A stretch of DNA of 64,000 nt from Desulfuromonadaceae bacterium (GTDB lineage: Bacteria; Desulfobacterota; Desulfuromonadia; Geobacterales; Pseudopelobacteraceae): positions 1 to 64,000 of the forward strand of contig JAQTZV010000011.1 in NCBI GenBank assembly GCA_028687585.1. Reading direction: 5' to 3'. Below the pieces are notes generated by a model. The model did no database searches and was not told the origin of the DNA. It saw nothing but the letters and a program-made list of their open reading frames with translations. Numbering within the stretch: position 1 is the stretch's first letter; every line of letters starts with the position of its first letter. Both the position numbers and the translations under genes were made by a program. This document shows positions 18,263-29,594 of the stretch, in pieces.

Positions 18263-18835
18263 TCATGACAGTAGTTCTTTCCCAACGCTATACGCTTTCC
18301 CCAAGAGAGGGCCGACGCCATGGTAACCCTTGTGGGAGGTGTCATAAATGAGTGGTTTGATCTTCATGATATCAAGCTGACCGTCTTCACCAAAAACCTC
18401 AACATCTGCCTTAACATCGATTATTTCCCCGATGAACTGGGTATGAACCCCTATTTCAAAGGTGTGCAGCAGACGGCACTCCAATACCACCGGAAACTCT
18501 TCCGCATACGGTGCATCTACCAGTTCGCTTTTAACGGGGCTCAGTCCAGAGACGGCAAACTTGTCTGCATCGCGCCCGGAAATAATGCCAACATAGTCGG
18601 CCTCCGCCATTTTGCTTTCGCAGGCTATCCCGACAGTGAAGGCTTTGCGCTTTTCGATGTTGGCATACGAATATCTCGCCTTGCGTATAGACACGGTAAC
18701 ACAGGGAGGATCGGAGCAGCAGATGCCTCCCCATGCGGCATTCATCAGGTTTGGTTTGCCGTCCTGGTCATACGTTCCGACCATCAGGACTGGTGTTGGG
18801 AAGAGTAAGGTTTTTGCTCCAACTGATTTTTTCAT
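18263..18835 (-). CDS. flavin reductase-like/flavoredoxin family protein
   Basis: A 190-residue FMN-binding split-barrel protein. It starts LLFPTPVLMVGTYDQDGKPN and contains MNAAWGGICCSDPPCVTVSI and RKAFTVGIACESKMAEADYVG, typical of flavoredoxin and related flavin reductases of anaerobes. It probably binds FMN and moves electrons in the cytoplasm. GAGGGTG lies upstream of the ATG. It shares direction with the ABM-domain gene 257 bases downstream; no clear operon partner. Confidence 0.85.
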   Translation of the reverse strand: MKKSVGAKTLLFPTPVLMVGTYDQDGKPNLMNAAWGGICCSDPPCVTVSIRKARYSYANIEKRKAFTVGIACESKMAEADYVGIISGRDADKFAVSGLSPVKSELVDAPYAEEFPVVLECRLLHTFEIGVHTQFIGEIIDVKADVEVFGEDGQLDIMKIKPLIYDTSHKGYHGVGPLLGKAYSVGKELLS

Positions 18836-19121
18836 GTCGTCACCCTCATAAGCTTATTTTGGTCGATTGCCACGTACCATTATGGTTAGTACTCGATCAC
18901 GCGTATCCCTAATGATGTACCAGTCATAAATTTGTCATTGGCCAGGTAAAATCAGTTCAAAATTCCGACATAATTTTAGATCTTCACAAATCAAGTCACC
19001 TGAACGCAGGAATTACGGCGCCTGAGAAGAATGTTTTCGACTTGGTACATCTTATGCAGCACTCGGTTAACCACCACTGGTTGTATGGTTACCACACTAC
19101 TACAGGAAGGAGAAGAGAACA
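18836..19121. other. intergenic region
   Basis: No gene is seen. The stretch separates the flavoredoxin gene (minus) from the small gene at 19122 (plus) and must hold divergent promoters. No confident -35/-10 pair was identified. The only strong signal is the AGGAAGGAGAAG ribosome site just before 19122. Confidence 0.5.
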
Positions 19122-19298
19122 ATGCCTTGGTATACCAACCCCATTATAACCTGTAAGGTGTTGCATAAAATAGCGGATCAAAATAAAGGTTCGGGTCTTC
19201 AGGATCTCAAATCAGTTCTTGATAACGCCGCTGCACTGATCTGGAAAAAACAGGAACATTATAATCAAGTCGGCAACTGCAGAGGGCGGGAAAGGTAG
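19122..19298 (+). CDS. short hypothetical protein (58 residues)
   Basis: The ATG has one of the strongest ribosome sites in the region (AGGAAGGAGAAGAGAAC just upstream) and opens a 58-codon frame starting MPWYTNPIITCKVLHKIADQ and ending in NCRGRER. It is predicted cytoplasmic and is not recognised. The ribosome site is the main reason for calling it real. It is followed 47 bases later by another small gene on the same strand. Confidence 0.5.
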   Translation: MPWYTNPIITCKVLHKIADQNKGSGLQDLKSVLDNAAALIWKKQEHYNQVGNCRGRER

Positions 19299-19345
19299 AA
19301 AATGACGCAGTATTTCTAAAGTATGACCGGAAAGGGTAATGTCGT

Positions 19346-19597
19346 ATGCAGCCAATTAACGACAATCGGGTACAGCAACAGATTATTCCGCCTCGGATGA
19401 ATAATTCCGGGCATAAAGACTCTGCATCACAATCGGTTAAAACACCCCTGCGTGGGAATACATCCATGCTCCCTGAAGATGTCGTAAATCTGTCAAAAGA
19501 TCGCTCCGCACTGTTAGCTCTCAAAAAAGCGCCTTCAGCGCCGGTATCCGCTGCTGAGAGTACCGCATTACGGGACAGCTTTTCCGTGTATGCCTGA
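19346..19597 (+). CDS. small hydrophilic protein, possibly flagellar-related
   Basis: An 83-residue, low-complexity, serine- and proline-containing protein with PEDVVNLSKDRSA in its second half and no membrane segment. The D-x-V-x-L-S element with flanking unstructured sequence is seen in small FlgM-like and other flagellar-associated proteins of this group, but this is only a resemblance. AAAGGG lies upstream of the ATG. It converges on the small gene on the other strand, 6 bases away. Confidence 0.5.
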   Translation: MQPINDNRVQQQIIPPRMNNSGHKDSASQSVKTPLRGNTSMLPEDVVNLSKDRSALLALKKAPSAPVSAAESTALRDSFSVYA

Positions 19598-19603
19598 TTC
19601 AGT

Positions 19604-19876
19604 CTATGTTACCCGGCAAGCAGATCTGTTGCGGACATACTCCAAAAACGATTTCAACATATCATCCGGTACATCCCCAATCCTGTTATACACGCGGCCT
19701 TTATCCGTAAATGACAGTGAAAACGGATCATTCGGATTGCCTTCAATTGCCCATAAACTGATAACGCCTTCAGGGTCTCTGATTACTCGATATGCGCCTT
19801 TTCGGTAGTGCCGCATAAGAGATTCTGCTGCGGCCTTCGCCTGGCTGTAGAGATTCATGTTTTTATCCGTGGTCAT
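19604..19876 (-). CDS. hypothetical protein (90 residues)
   Basis: A compact protein with YSQAKAAAESLMRHYRKGAY, then a strand-rich middle (VISLWAIEGNPNDPFSLSF) and a C-terminal helix. It overlaps the upstream methyltransferase-like gene by 14 bases, so the two are probably cotranscribed. The family is not recognised; no signal peptide or membrane segment is visible. Confidence 0.6.
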   Translation of the reverse strand: MTTDKNMNLYSQAKAAAESLMRHYRKGAYRVIRDPEGVISLWAIEGNPNDPFSLSFTDKGRVYNRIGDVPDDMLKSFLEYVRNRSACRVT

Positions 19877-20459
19877 TTATATTCTCTCTGTGCCTGGATA
19901 ACCTCGACGTACTCTTGGGTATCATGAAAGGAACACGTTGCTGATAGTGCCGGTATGCTTCACCAAACTCTACCGCAAGTCGTCTTTCCTCTATCAAGCC
20001 GCCTATAACGAAATATACAGTACCCATGATGGTTAGCATCAGCCATTGCATTGTCATAACAGGGTTCAGCATCATAAACAGTGTTGAAAAGAAATAGAGC
20101 GGATGGCGAACAATCGAGTACCATCCTGTATTTGTGAATGAGCTGGTTCTGTTTTTGGCAAATCCAAGAAACTCACCAACACCTGTTTGTCTAAGGCAAC
20201 TCACCAGTATCATCGCGACAACAACTTGAAGTAGATACATGATCAGACTCCATACGCCGGGTACAAAATAAAGTACCTCCGAATGACGATAGGCAGACAT
20301 GACCCACCCGAACATGACCAAAGATGCAATATTGTAGTAACGGCGGTACCCCCTGCGATCAGCGCCACGAAGTATTTTTTTTGCCCGGTCAGTGGCAAAC
20401 AGTGAGTGAGCTGCTGCAAACAGAATGAACCGGACTATGAAGTTGATTTTATCATGCAT
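19863..20459 (-). CDS. isoprenylcysteine methyltransferase-like (NnrU/ICMT family) membrane protein
   Basis: A 198-residue integral membrane protein with about five hydrophobic segments. The C-terminal part has the phospholipid/isoprenylcysteine methyltransferase-like signature: YSIVRHPLYFFSTLFMML followed by EERRLAVEFGEAYRHYQQRV. Family members methylate lipids or small hydrophobic substrates with S-adenosylmethionine, but bacterial members of this type are largely uncharacterised. It overlaps the small gene downstream. Confidence 0.75.
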   Translation of the reverse strand: MHDKINFIVRFILFAAAHSLFATDRAKKILRGADRRGYRRYYNIASLVMFGWVMSAYRHSEVLYFVPGVWSLIMYLLQVVVAMILVSCLRQTGVGEFLGFAKNRTSSFTNTGWYSIVRHPLYFFSTLFMMLNPVMTMQWLMLTIMGTVYFVIGGLIEERRLAVEFGEAYRHYQQRVPFMIPKSTSRLSRHRENINDHG

Positions 20460-20769
20460 GTGAAATTCCCTTCCCTATAGAACACATCATAATCAGAACC
20501 ACAGGCTGACAGTATGATAGACGACAAAATTATTGCTGTGAGCCTACCAACAGGAAGATTCCTTTCAATTTCCACTGCAGCTTTCTCCTCCCACGGTGGT
20601 TACGGATTGTTCTGCTGCCATAGAATGTATCTATTCATACAGGCGGGGTCAACCGGAAGGTTATGTACCCTATTGTTTTCAGAGTGATATGCGTGTATCA
20701 ATCAGGCTCAAAAGTTCAAATCATGTATCGTTAGTCAAGAGGTGCCTGTATTGAGCTGAGGGGGGAAAT
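20460..20769. other. intergenic region upstream of the threonine aldolase gene
   Basis: No gene with a convincing ribosome site is seen. The stretch separates the divergent membrane-protein gene and ltaE and ends with GAGGGGGG before the leader frame at 20770. Confidence 0.5.
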
Positions 20770-20805
20770 ATGACGGACAAAATACTTAAGGAGTTTATAC
20801 CATGA
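20770..20805 (+). CDS. 11-codon leader frame coupled to ltaE
   Basis: An ATG with GAGGGGGGAAAT just upstream opens MTDKILKEFIP and stops at TGA 20803-20805, overlapping the ltaE ATG as ATGA. The AAGGAG that should serve ltaE lies inside this leader. The arrangement suggests translational coupling. The peptide itself need not have a function. Confidence 0.45.
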   Translation: MTDKILKEFIP

Positions 20806-21845
20806 CATCCATTGTTGATTTGCGGAGTGATACGGTAACGCAACCGACCACAGCCATGCGCAACGCCATGACGACGGCTCCACTAGGCGACGATGTATTT
20901 GGTGATGATCCTAGTGTCAATACACTTCAGGAGAAAATCGCCGATCTACTCGGGTTTGAAGCAGCCTTATTTGTGTCATCAGGCACCCAGAGCAACCTCT
21001 GCGCTATACTGAGCCACTGCCAGCGTGGTGACGAATACATCGTAGGGCAGCTTGCACACTGCTACCGATGGGAAGGAGGCGGGGCCGCCGTGTTTGGCAG
21101 TGTGCAGCCACAACCCATACAACACCGGGCAGACGGAACTCTTGCATTGGAGGATATCGAGGACGCCATCAAGCCGGATGACGCTCACTTTGCCCGCACC
21201 CGACTGTTGGCACTGGAGAACACATTGGGAGGCAAGCTGCTCCCTTTTGCATATCTGCAGCAGGCAACACAACTGGCCGGGAGTAAAGGATTGGCGCGAC
21301 ATCTTGACGGAGCCCGACTCTTCAATGCGGCAACGGCACAGGCCGCCATAACCGGGAAAAATGTTCACGAAGAAGCACGGCGCATAGCCAGCTGCTTTGA
21401 CACTGTTTCAGTCTGCCTGAGTAAGGGGCTGGGTGCTCCGGTTGGTTCAGTGCTATGCGGCAGTCGTGAGATTATTGCCCGTGCGCATCGCATTCGAAAA
21501 ATGGCTGGCGGCGGCATGCGTCAGGCTGGCTTGTTGGCTGCCGCCGGGATCTACGCACTGGATTACCATGTAGACCGCCTTGCCGAGGATCACGCGCTTG
21601 CAAAGAGACTGGCAGATGGTTTAGCCGCTGTACCTGGTTTGCGGGTGGAAAGGCCACATACAAATATCCTGTTTGTCGATTTAGAAGGAGCGGCCAAAAA
21701 GCAATCTGCAGGACTTATAGAGTACCTGAAGTCGCATGACATATTAGTTACCGGATTATATCGCCTGCGTTTCGTTACTCATCTTGATGTAGACGTTGCT
21801 GGAATTGACCGGGTTATCGCTGCCATAACAAAATATTTTCTGTAA
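20802..21845 (+). CDS. ltaE: low-specificity L-threonine aldolase
   Basis: A 347-residue fold-type I PLP enzyme. DLRSDTVTQPT at the start, LGDDVFGDDPSVNTLQ and HLDGARLFNAA are family hallmarks. The PLP-binding lysine is in VCLSKGLGAPVGS. It splits L-threonine or L-allo-threonine to glycine and acetaldehyde in the cytoplasm. AAGGAG precedes the ATG, inside an 11-codon leader frame whose stop overlaps this start. It stands alone, with no neighbour in the same pathway. Confidence 0.93.
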   Translation: MTSIVDLRSDTVTQPTTAMRNAMTTAPLGDDVFGDDPSVNTLQEKIADLLGFEAALFVSSGTQSNLCAILSHCQRGDEYIVGQLAHCYRWEGGGAAVFGSVQPQPIQHRADGTLALEDIEDAIKPDDAHFARTRLLALENTLGGKLLPFAYLQQATQLAGSKGLARHLDGARLFNAATAQAAITGKNVHEEARRIASCFDTVSVCLSKGLGAPVGSVLCGSREIIARAHRIRKMAGGGMRQAGLLAAAGIYALDYHVDRLAEDHALAKRLADGLAAVPGLRVERPHTNILFVDLEGAAKKQSAGLIEYLKSHDILVTGLYRLRFVTHLDVDVAGIDRVIAAITKYFL

Positions 21846-21877
21846 GGTCACGTGTTCTCCAGGTAACAGGAAATTTC

Positions 21878-22030
21878 TTACGGGCAACATAAATCGGCAC
21901 AACATCCCAGCAGACTCTGCCGGTTAGCCTTTAGTGCCGACAGTGTCAGAAAGTGTGCCAGATCAAAATAGAAGAACAGACCGACCGCAACAACTCCCGC
22001 TACCTGCAGTATGAGTTTCCTTGTACTCAA
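21878..22030 (-). pseudogene. N-terminal stub of a TVP38/TMEM64-type membrane protein
   Basis: A TTG start with TTGAGGAG upstream gives 50 residues: a hydrophobic helix (VAGVVAVGLFFYFDL) followed by LTLSALKANRQSLLG, the usual N-terminus of TVP38/TMEM64 (DedA-like) proteins. After that the frame runs into CCADLCCP and stops, where about 170 more residues are expected. It is a 3'-truncated remnant, possibly still translated. Confidence 0.55.
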
Positions 22031-22116
22031 GGGGTTCTCCTCAATTTCAGGCTGACAAAGGGAAGCGCCCGCAACTGATGCAACCCCAACTGAACAGGTT
22101 TTCTATATCCGTCACA

Positions 22117-22671
22117 TCACTTCGTGAACGTCAGGGCTGCCGAATTCATGCAGTAGCGTAGGCCGGTCGGCTTTGGGCCATCGTTGAACACATGACCCAG
22201 ATGCGCATCGCAGCGACTGCAGAGCACTTCAGTACGCCGCATAAAGAAGCTGTTGTCAGACTTTTCTGAGACATTTTCGGGAGCGATAGGCTGCCAGAAA
22301 CTGGGCCAACCGGTGCCGGACTCGAATTTGTGTTCCGAACTGAACAGATCGTTGCCGCAACAGACACAGTGGTAAATGCCCCTGTCATGGTTGTTCCATA
22401 ACGCGCCAGAGAAGGCCGCTTCGGTGCCCTGCGCACGGGCAATCTTATATTGCTCCGGCGTCAGTTGACTGCGCCATTCTTCATCCGTTTTTACAACTTT
22501 ATCATACATAACGTATCCTCTCTGGGTAGCGGAATATAACCGTATCTGCGGTCCTTTTGCCTCTCCGGCGGATGCGGAGACAACTGTTGCCTGCCGGGGT
22601 GTCCCCCCTTTGCTACAGGACATCATAATAAAGCATAACCCGCCAATAAGAAAAACTCTGCGTGAGATCAT
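22117..22671 (-). CDS. msrB: peptide methionine-(R)-S-oxide reductase, lipoprotein form
   Basis: A 184-residue protein. The ATG at 22671 is chosen because GGGAGG lies upstream and it gives a lipoprotein signal peptide ending in MMSC. The MsrB domain follows: CVCCG and CSRCD supply the zinc-binding cysteines, [11 protein letters not shown] is the substrate loop and RYCMNSAAL carries the catalytic cysteine. It reduces R-methionine sulphoxide in exported proteins. It lies 20 bases after msrA, in one operon. Confidence 0.93.
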   Translation of the reverse strand: MISRRVFLIGGLCFIMMSCSKGGTPRQATVVSASAGEAKGPQIRLYSATQRGYVMYDKVVKTDEEWRSQLTPEQYKIARAQGTEAAFSGALWNNHDRGIYHCVCCGNDLFSSEHKFESGTGWPSFWQPIAPENVSEKSDNSFFMRRTEVLCSRCDAHLGHVFNDGPKPTGLRYCMNSAALTFTK

Positions 22672-22691
22672 TGTCAGCCTCCCGACGTACG

Positions 22692-23342
22692 TCAATGCCC
22701 AGCTTCTGCGCCCCACAACTCTTTCAGTCGATGATCGCGGCCACACCCGGTACGGTAGTATTTATACCTGAGCGGATTTTTTTTATAATAGTGCTGATGG
22801 TACTCCTCAGCCGGGTAAAATTCTCCGGCACGGGTAATCCCGGTAACGATCGGCTCACGGAATCGTTTGCTATTTTCAAGACTTTCTTTCGATTTCAGTG
22901 CTGAACGCCTCTGCGCTTCAGTGTGGTAGAAAATTGCGCTCCGGTACTGACTCCCTGAATCGCAGAACTGTCGATCCGGCGCAGTCGGGTCAATATTGTG
23001 CCAATACACTGACAAGAGTTTCTCATAGGATATTTTGGACGGGTCATAAACAACCTGCACCGATTCGGCATGGCCGGTGCGACCTGCCGAAACCTCCTCA
23101 TACGTTGGATTTCCAGTGTGTCCGCCGCTATACCCGGCTGTGACTGAAACGACGCCGGGCAGCTCATCAAACGGATGCTCCATGCACCAGAAGCACCCCC
23201 CGGCAAAAGTCGCCTTTTCCAACGCACCCGACGCTGAAGGAGCCAAATTCCGGGTAATTTCGACGGATGACGCGGTACGCGCCACGGTGCATACCACCAG
23301 CATACATATAAACAGCAGGACAGACCAATTGAAGTTCTTCAT
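22692..23342 (-). CDS. msrA: peptide methionine-(S)-S-oxide reductase, exported
   Basis: A 216-residue MsrA. The start at 23342 has GGAG 8 bases upstream and opens a signal peptide (hydrophobic run [15 protein letters not shown]). The [11 protein letters not shown] motif carries the catalytic cysteine; [20 protein letters not shown] and [20 protein letters not shown] are substrate-site segments; a C-terminal GCG likely holds the resolving cysteine. With MsrB it repairs both methionine sulphoxide forms in the periplasm. Confidence 0.93.
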   Translation of the reverse strand: MKNFNWSVLLFICMLVVCTVARTASSVEITRNLAPSASGALEKATFAGGCFWCMEHPFDELPGVVSVTAGYSGGHTGNPTYEEVSAGRTGHAESVQVVYDPSKISYEKLLSVYWHNIDPTAPDRQFCDSGSQYRSAIFYHTEAQRRSALKSKESLENSKRFREPIVTGITRAGEFYPAEEYHQHYYKKNPLRYKYYRTGCGRDHRLKELWGAEAGH

Positions 23343-24246
23343 GACCATTGCTCCATTTCCGGTTTTAACCGGATATTTCAAGAAACGATATATTGCCTGA
23401 AGGGTATTATACTCCCTTTATTGATCTGAAAACAGTATATAGCCTCCTGAAATCAAGTCAGAACATGATCCAGAAGCTCAAGGAGGCCGCCTGGCCATAT
23501 GCCTGTGATATCAGTATGATTAATGATGCGGTGATAAGTACAAGACTCTCGACGGGGCACGGTTGCAAAACTTCTGTCTACTCACTCTGGCGCATACAGA
23601 GCACAATGTGGCCACACCCTATCGTGTTAACAAAGAAAATAACTATGTAATGCGTATTATTTACTATAAAAACTATTTGCGTCAGCAACATATTTATTGT
23701 ATATCATTTCTGTGTGTTACAAAAGTTACAGCCCCGATACCTGTTTTCTTCAGGTGCGGGGCTGTAACGCATAACCGTCTCCACCCTCCCGGCATCCTCA
23801 ACTCCAGGAGCACGGAAATCAACTTTATAGCCCTGACAATCCATCAATCAGGTTTTTCGCCTTCTTCCCCAGCGCAGCAAATTGATCCTGCTCTTATTTA
23901 CCTTGATCTCTGCAGTGACGATCTCATTATGTGTGTCGTTGATCGCCACCAGGCCGATCTCGTTCTTGTTGCCACTTTCCCGTATGAACCGATGCGGTTG
24001 CAGCCCCCGCCAACTGCACACAGTTCATGGGAAAACTTCCCCAGCATTCTACCTGACCAGGCGGAATAACCACGTTCGACAATCTCACGGTTAACGGGAA
24101 CATTTTGACCTTGCCCATCGGAACTACTCTGAAATTGCGTTGACGGCATCCTGCTTACGAGTGTATTTTCCAATCTCTCCAAAATTCACTTCCAATCATT
24201 TCCACCTATCCACTGGTGGAGGCTGTACTGGCAAGAGGCGGTTTTC
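23343..24246. other. long gene-poor region
   Basis: About 900 bases with no confident gene. A large hairpin lies at 23725-23768. To its right, minus-strand frames contain gene-like pieces (GLVAINDTHNEIVTAEIKV, and in another frame VRLSNVVIPPGQVECWG) that could be one decayed gene, not recognised. The last 60 bases before 24247 resemble the bases before the diguanylate cyclase gene at 52770. Confidence 0.45.
23725..23768 (-). terminator. strong hairpin, minus-strand terminator-like
   Basis: GTTACAGCCCCG pairs with CGGGGCTGTAAC (12 bp), with an inner CCTG/CAGG stem. Read on the minus strand it is followed by TTTTG, so it can act as an intrinsic terminator for transcripts arriving from the region to its right. 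On the plus strand there is no T-run. Confidence 0.6.
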
Positions 24247-26256
<2,010 letters not shown>

Positions 26257-26291
26257 ATTGGGGACATTATAACTCAACAGGAGTGAGAATT

Positions 26292-26507
26292 ATGGAAATT
26301 GATCTGCACAAGCTGCACAACTTGATTAACAAGCGAAGGGATGAGATTGAACGAGCTGTCGAAGGGACCGGTTTTCTGGCACGAACGGTCGTCGGTGTCG
26401 GCACTTTTTTACTGGATAACGAAGGGGATATCGACCTGCTCTCTCCAAAACAGCTGGCAACCTTTGAAAAATTCCTCAAGCCCCTCATGGGGAAGCCAGC
26501 CAGATAA
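26292..26507 (+). CDS. small hypothetical protein (71 residues)
   Basis: The ATG at 26292 has GGAG 8 bases upstream; a GTG three codons earlier overlaps that site. The protein is helical and charged at the start (MEIDLHKLHNLINKRRDEIE), then has a short glycine/hydrophobic segment (ARTVVGVGTFLLDNEGD). It begins 36 bases after the hybrid kinase and 16 bases before the DUF1848 gene, so it may be cotranscribed. It is not recognised. Confidence 0.6.
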   Translation: MEIDLHKLHNLINKRRDEIERAVEGTGFLARTVVGVGTFLLDNEGDIDLLSPKQLATFEKFLKPLMGKPAR

Positions 26508-26522
26508 CCGGAGTGCACAATA

Positions 26523-27434
26523 GTGGGTGGGCAGGGCAGGATCATATCAGCCAGTCGCCGGACAGACATTCCAGCGTTTTATGCCCCCTGGTTGATGAAC
26601 AGGATACGTGCAGGATACTGCTGCTATCCAAATCCGGTCTTTCCGGCGAAATTCTATCGGGTAAGCCTTCACACGGAAGATGTTTCAGGGTTTGTGTTCT
26701 GGACGCGTCACCCGGCCCCCCTGCTGCCATATCTTTCTGAATTGGACAAGGCGGGGTTTACGTATTACTTTCAGTACACGGTTACCGGCTATCCGCAAAC
26801 CATTGACGGGAGTTCTCCTCCCCTGGAAACCGCCATCAAGACATTCCTGACTCTTTCGCAGGCCATCGGCGCTAACCGGGTTGTGTGGCGATATGATCCG
26901 ATTATATTGCATACCGAAATTACTGCAGAGTGGCACCACAACAACTTCCGTCGCATTGCCGATGCTATCGGATCTTCTGCGCATCACCTCGTCATAAGCG
27001 TTGTTGATCCATACGTGAAGACACAAAGAAGGCTTGGAAGTTCAAAAGATGGGGTTTCCTACGCTATTGATGCATATTCGGACCTGCTGCACCGGATTGC
27101 AGCGGAGGCTGCCGATCGGAATTTACGTGTTGAATCCTGTGCCGAAGCATCGTTGCAGATACCGGGAATCGTTCCGGGAAGGTGCGTTGACGCCCATCTG
27201 CTGCACGGGATCAGTGGCCGGGCGTCATCACACATCAGCCACCATAACCAGCGGGAGGGGTGCCTTTGTCACCGCAGTGTCGATATCGGCGTCAACAACT
27301 CGTGCGGATTCGGCTGCAGCTACTGTTACGCGACCGTAAATCACGACACTGCCCGGGAAACGGTTAACCGGCATGATTCTGAGTGGTCGTGCATCTCTAA
27401 AGATCCTGAAGTCTCTCAATCCATTCCTGAATGA
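26523..27434 (+). CDS. DUF1848 family iron-sulphur protein
   Basis: A 303-residue protein from a GTG with GGAG upstream. It has the DUF1848 start (IISASRRTDIPAFYAPW), FVFWTRHPAPLLPYLSEL, the VVWRYDPIIL strand and a C-terminal cysteine cluster ending in CGFGCSYCYAT, likely binding an Fe-S cluster as in radical-SAM-like proteins. The family is uncharacterised; it is often paired with DNA-related genes. Its 3' end overlaps the convergent dehydrogenase gene by 38 bases. Confidence 0.85.
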   Translation: MGGQGRIISASRRTDIPAFYAPWLMNRIRAGYCCYPNPVFPAKFYRVSLHTEDVSGFVFWTRHPAPLLPYLSELDKAGFTYYFQYTVTGYPQTIDGSSPPLETAIKTFLTLSQAIGANRVVWRYDPIILHTEITAEWHHNNFRRIADAIGSSAHHLVISVVDPYVKTQRRLGSSKDGVSYAIDAYSDLLHRIAAEAADRNLRVESCAEASLQIPGIVPGRCVDAHLLHGISGRASSHISHHNQREGCLCHRSVDIGVNNSCGFGCSYCYATVNHDTARETVNRHDSEWSCISKDPEVSQSIPE

Positions 27435-28326
27435 AAAGATCAATATACTCCCGACTGATGGCGCTGGAATGTGGCGTGATCAGTACGTTCGGCTGTTCCC
27501 ACAGCAGCGAAGCGGGAGCCAGCGGTTCTTCGGCAAAGACGTCCAGCCCCGCGCCTGCAAGTGGCCCATTCTTGAGGGCGGTCAAAAGGTCGTCCTCCCG
27601 GTAACAGTTGCCTCGCCCCAGGTTATACAGGTAAGCCCCGCTCTTCATGGCATTGAAGTGACGTGCAGTGAAAATACCGTCCGTTTCCGCCCCTCCCGGC
27701 AACACGAAAACGACGTGATCAGCGTAGCGGAGTTCCTCTTCCAGCATGTCAAAGGTGATCATCCTGTCAACGTCAGCGCCGCACACGCCTTCCGGTATAT
27801 TGCGCCTGACTCCCGTGACCCTGGCCCCGAACGCCGTGAGAAGCTCGGCCATCGAACGGCCCAGCGAGCCATACCCTACGATCAGCACCCGTTGGCTGAA
27901 GAGTCCGGTACAATTGTTATAATCAAGACGTCCCCATGTACGGTTCTGCTGATCATTGAGTGACTTTCCCATGCGCCGGTTGAAGTGCAGCATCATTGAA
28001 AGGAGACTTTCGCGCATGATGCGGCCGTGAAAACTGCCATAACAACTCCTCACGCGTCCGGACGGGTCCGCTGCCACCCAGTCATGCCCCGCAGCAGGGG
28101 TAAACAGTACTTTCAGCTTCGGGGCAGCGGCGTACCACTCAGGCTTGAATACCCACACCAGCGCACATTCGGCATCCGGAAGTTTTTCCATAAAATCGCT
28201 ATTCCCGTTGGCGACGGTAATGGTGACGTCCGGGAGCAGCAGATGGATCTGCTCAAGATGATGCGGTTTCAGTGAAAAGGCATCGACGCTGTTGTGAAGG
28301 TAGATAAGTAGGTTTTCTATTTTCAT
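27397..28326 (-). CDS. D-isomer 2-hydroxyacid dehydrogenase family protein
   Basis: A 309-residue NAD(P)-dependent dehydrogenase. The start at 28326 gives the normal N-terminus and has AAGG upstream. The Rossmann motif is VLIVGYGSLGRSMAELL, the conserved arginine/glutamate region is NLGRGNCYREDDLL...GAGLDVFAEEPL, and the catalytic histidine is in ITPHSSA. The substrate is unknown; glyoxylate/hydroxypyruvate-like acids are typical. It lies 31 bases downstream of dinB in the SOS operon, an unusual partner. Confidence 0.85.
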   Translation of the reverse strand: MKIENLLIYLHNSVDAFSLKPHHLEQIHLLLPDVTITVANGNSDFMEKLPDAECALVWVFKPEWYAAAPKLKVLFTPAAGHDWVAADPSGRVRSCYGSFHGRIMRESLLSMMLHFNRRMGKSLNDQQNRTWGRLDYNNCTGLFSQRVLIVGYGSLGRSMAELLTAFGARVTGVRRNIPEGVCGADVDRMITFDMLEEELRYADHVVFVLPGGAETDGIFTARHFNAMKSGAYLYNLGRGNCYREDDLLTALKNGPLAGAGLDVFAEEPLAPASLLWEQPNVLITPHSSAISREYIDLFIQEWIERLQDL

Positions 28327-28357
28327 GGGGTACCTTTCGCTTTTTTGTTTTTTCGAA

Positions 28358-29593
28358 CTATAGCACATCTATATTTTTCACTCCATCCGGTCGCCAGCTC
28401 GGGGGAATCACATGTGACCCGGCGTTCTCTTTGCCCGGCAGGAGCGTGCCAAACATCACCGACATCCTGCCAAAGCGATCATTGAGAGCATCCATGGCCT
28501 GGGTGGCAAAGAGCTTCTTGCGTTCCTCCTCGAAGAGCGGCAGTTGCTCGGCCTGGTGTTTGAGGTTACTCAGACTGATTCCCAGGAGCCTGACCGGCTG
28601 CTCCAGTTCAACAGTGTTGAGGATAGCGAGCGCGGCACGGTAGATCTCATCGCTGCGGTTGATGTAGCTCTTCAGGGTACTCTGCTTTCCCCATGAAGAG
28701 AAGAAGTCCGCATAGCGTACGTAGAGGTGGACCGTCCTGCCGCTGACGTTGTAGCGTCTGGCCCGGCTCCCGACCATCTCGGAGAGCTGCAGCAGAAACC
28801 TTCGTATCTCGGACGGGTCATCAATGTCACGCTCCAGTGTCATTGAATGTCCGACGCTCTTGACATCATCCTCTCTGCCAAAGCGAACCACAGGCGAGCT
28901 GTCCTTCCCCTGCCCCATCTCTTTCAACCGCTTGCCTATAATCCCGAACTTCCTGGTCAGCCTGGTCTCCTCACAGCGCCCCAGTTCCCCGCAGGTATAG
29001 ATTGACATCATATTGAGGTGCCGCTGCATCTTCCTGCCGATGCCGCAAAGATCCTTGATCGGCATCTGTTCCAGGATGCGGGATACATTTTCCGGGGCGA
29101 TAACCGTCAAACCGTCCGGCTTTTGCATATCAGAGGCGAGCTTGGCAAGGAGCTTGTTCGGTGCAATGCCGATGGAACAGGTAATGTCGAAGAGGTGTTT
29201 GATACGGGCTTTGATGAGGTATGCAATATTTTCGGCGCTTCCGAAGATCGAGAGTGAATGGGTAACGTCCAGCCAGCTCTCGTCAATGCTGAATGCTTCA
29301 ACTTCCGGCGTATAATCCCGGAAGATCTCGTTTATTCTGGTGGATGTGTGCGTGTATTTGCGGTTGTCACCGACGACGATGACAAGTTCCGGGCAGGCTC
29401 GTTTTCCCTCCCAGATTGCCATGCCGGTCTTGACCCCTTTGGCTCTGGCTTCATAGGAACTGGTCGTGATTACTGTCCGGCCATGACCACCGGTTACGGC
29501 TATCGCTCTGCCGCGTAAATCCGGGTTATTCGCCTGCTCGACGGAAGCAAAAAACGCATTCATATCAACATGAAGTATGGTCCGGCACGTCAC
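28358..29593 (-). CDS. dinB: DNA polymerase IV (Y-family translesion polymerase)
   Basis: A 411-residue Y-family polymerase. The metal-binding residues are visible in HVDMNAFFASVE and FSIDESWLDVT; SYEARAKGVKTGM and SIGIAPNKLLAKLASDMQKP are typical palm and finger segments. A C-terminal QLPLF matches the beta-clamp binding motif. It bypasses lesions with low fidelity. It follows the small gene by one base and belongs to the lexA operon, so SOS control is expected. Confidence 0.93.
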   Translation of the reverse strand: MTCRTILHVDMNAFFASVEQANNPDLRGRAIAVTGGHGRTVITTSSYEARAKGVKTGMAIWEGKRACPELVIVVGDNRKYTHTSTRINEIFRDYTPEVEAFSIDESWLDVTHSLSIFGSAENIAYLIKARIKHLFDITCSIGIAPNKLLAKLASDMQKPDGLTVIAPENVSRILEQMPIKDLCGIGRKMQRHLNMMSIYTCGELGRCEETRLTRKFGIIGKRLKEMGQGKDSSPVVRFGREDDVKSVGHSMTLERDIDDPSEIRRFLLQLSEMVGSRARRYNVSGRTVHLYVRYADFFSSWGKQSTLKSYINRSDEIYRAALAILNTVELEQPVRLLGISLSNLKHQAEQLPLFEEERKKLFATQAMDALNDRFGRMSVMFGTLLPGKENAGSHVIPPSWRPDGVKNIDVL

Positions 29594-29594
29594 G

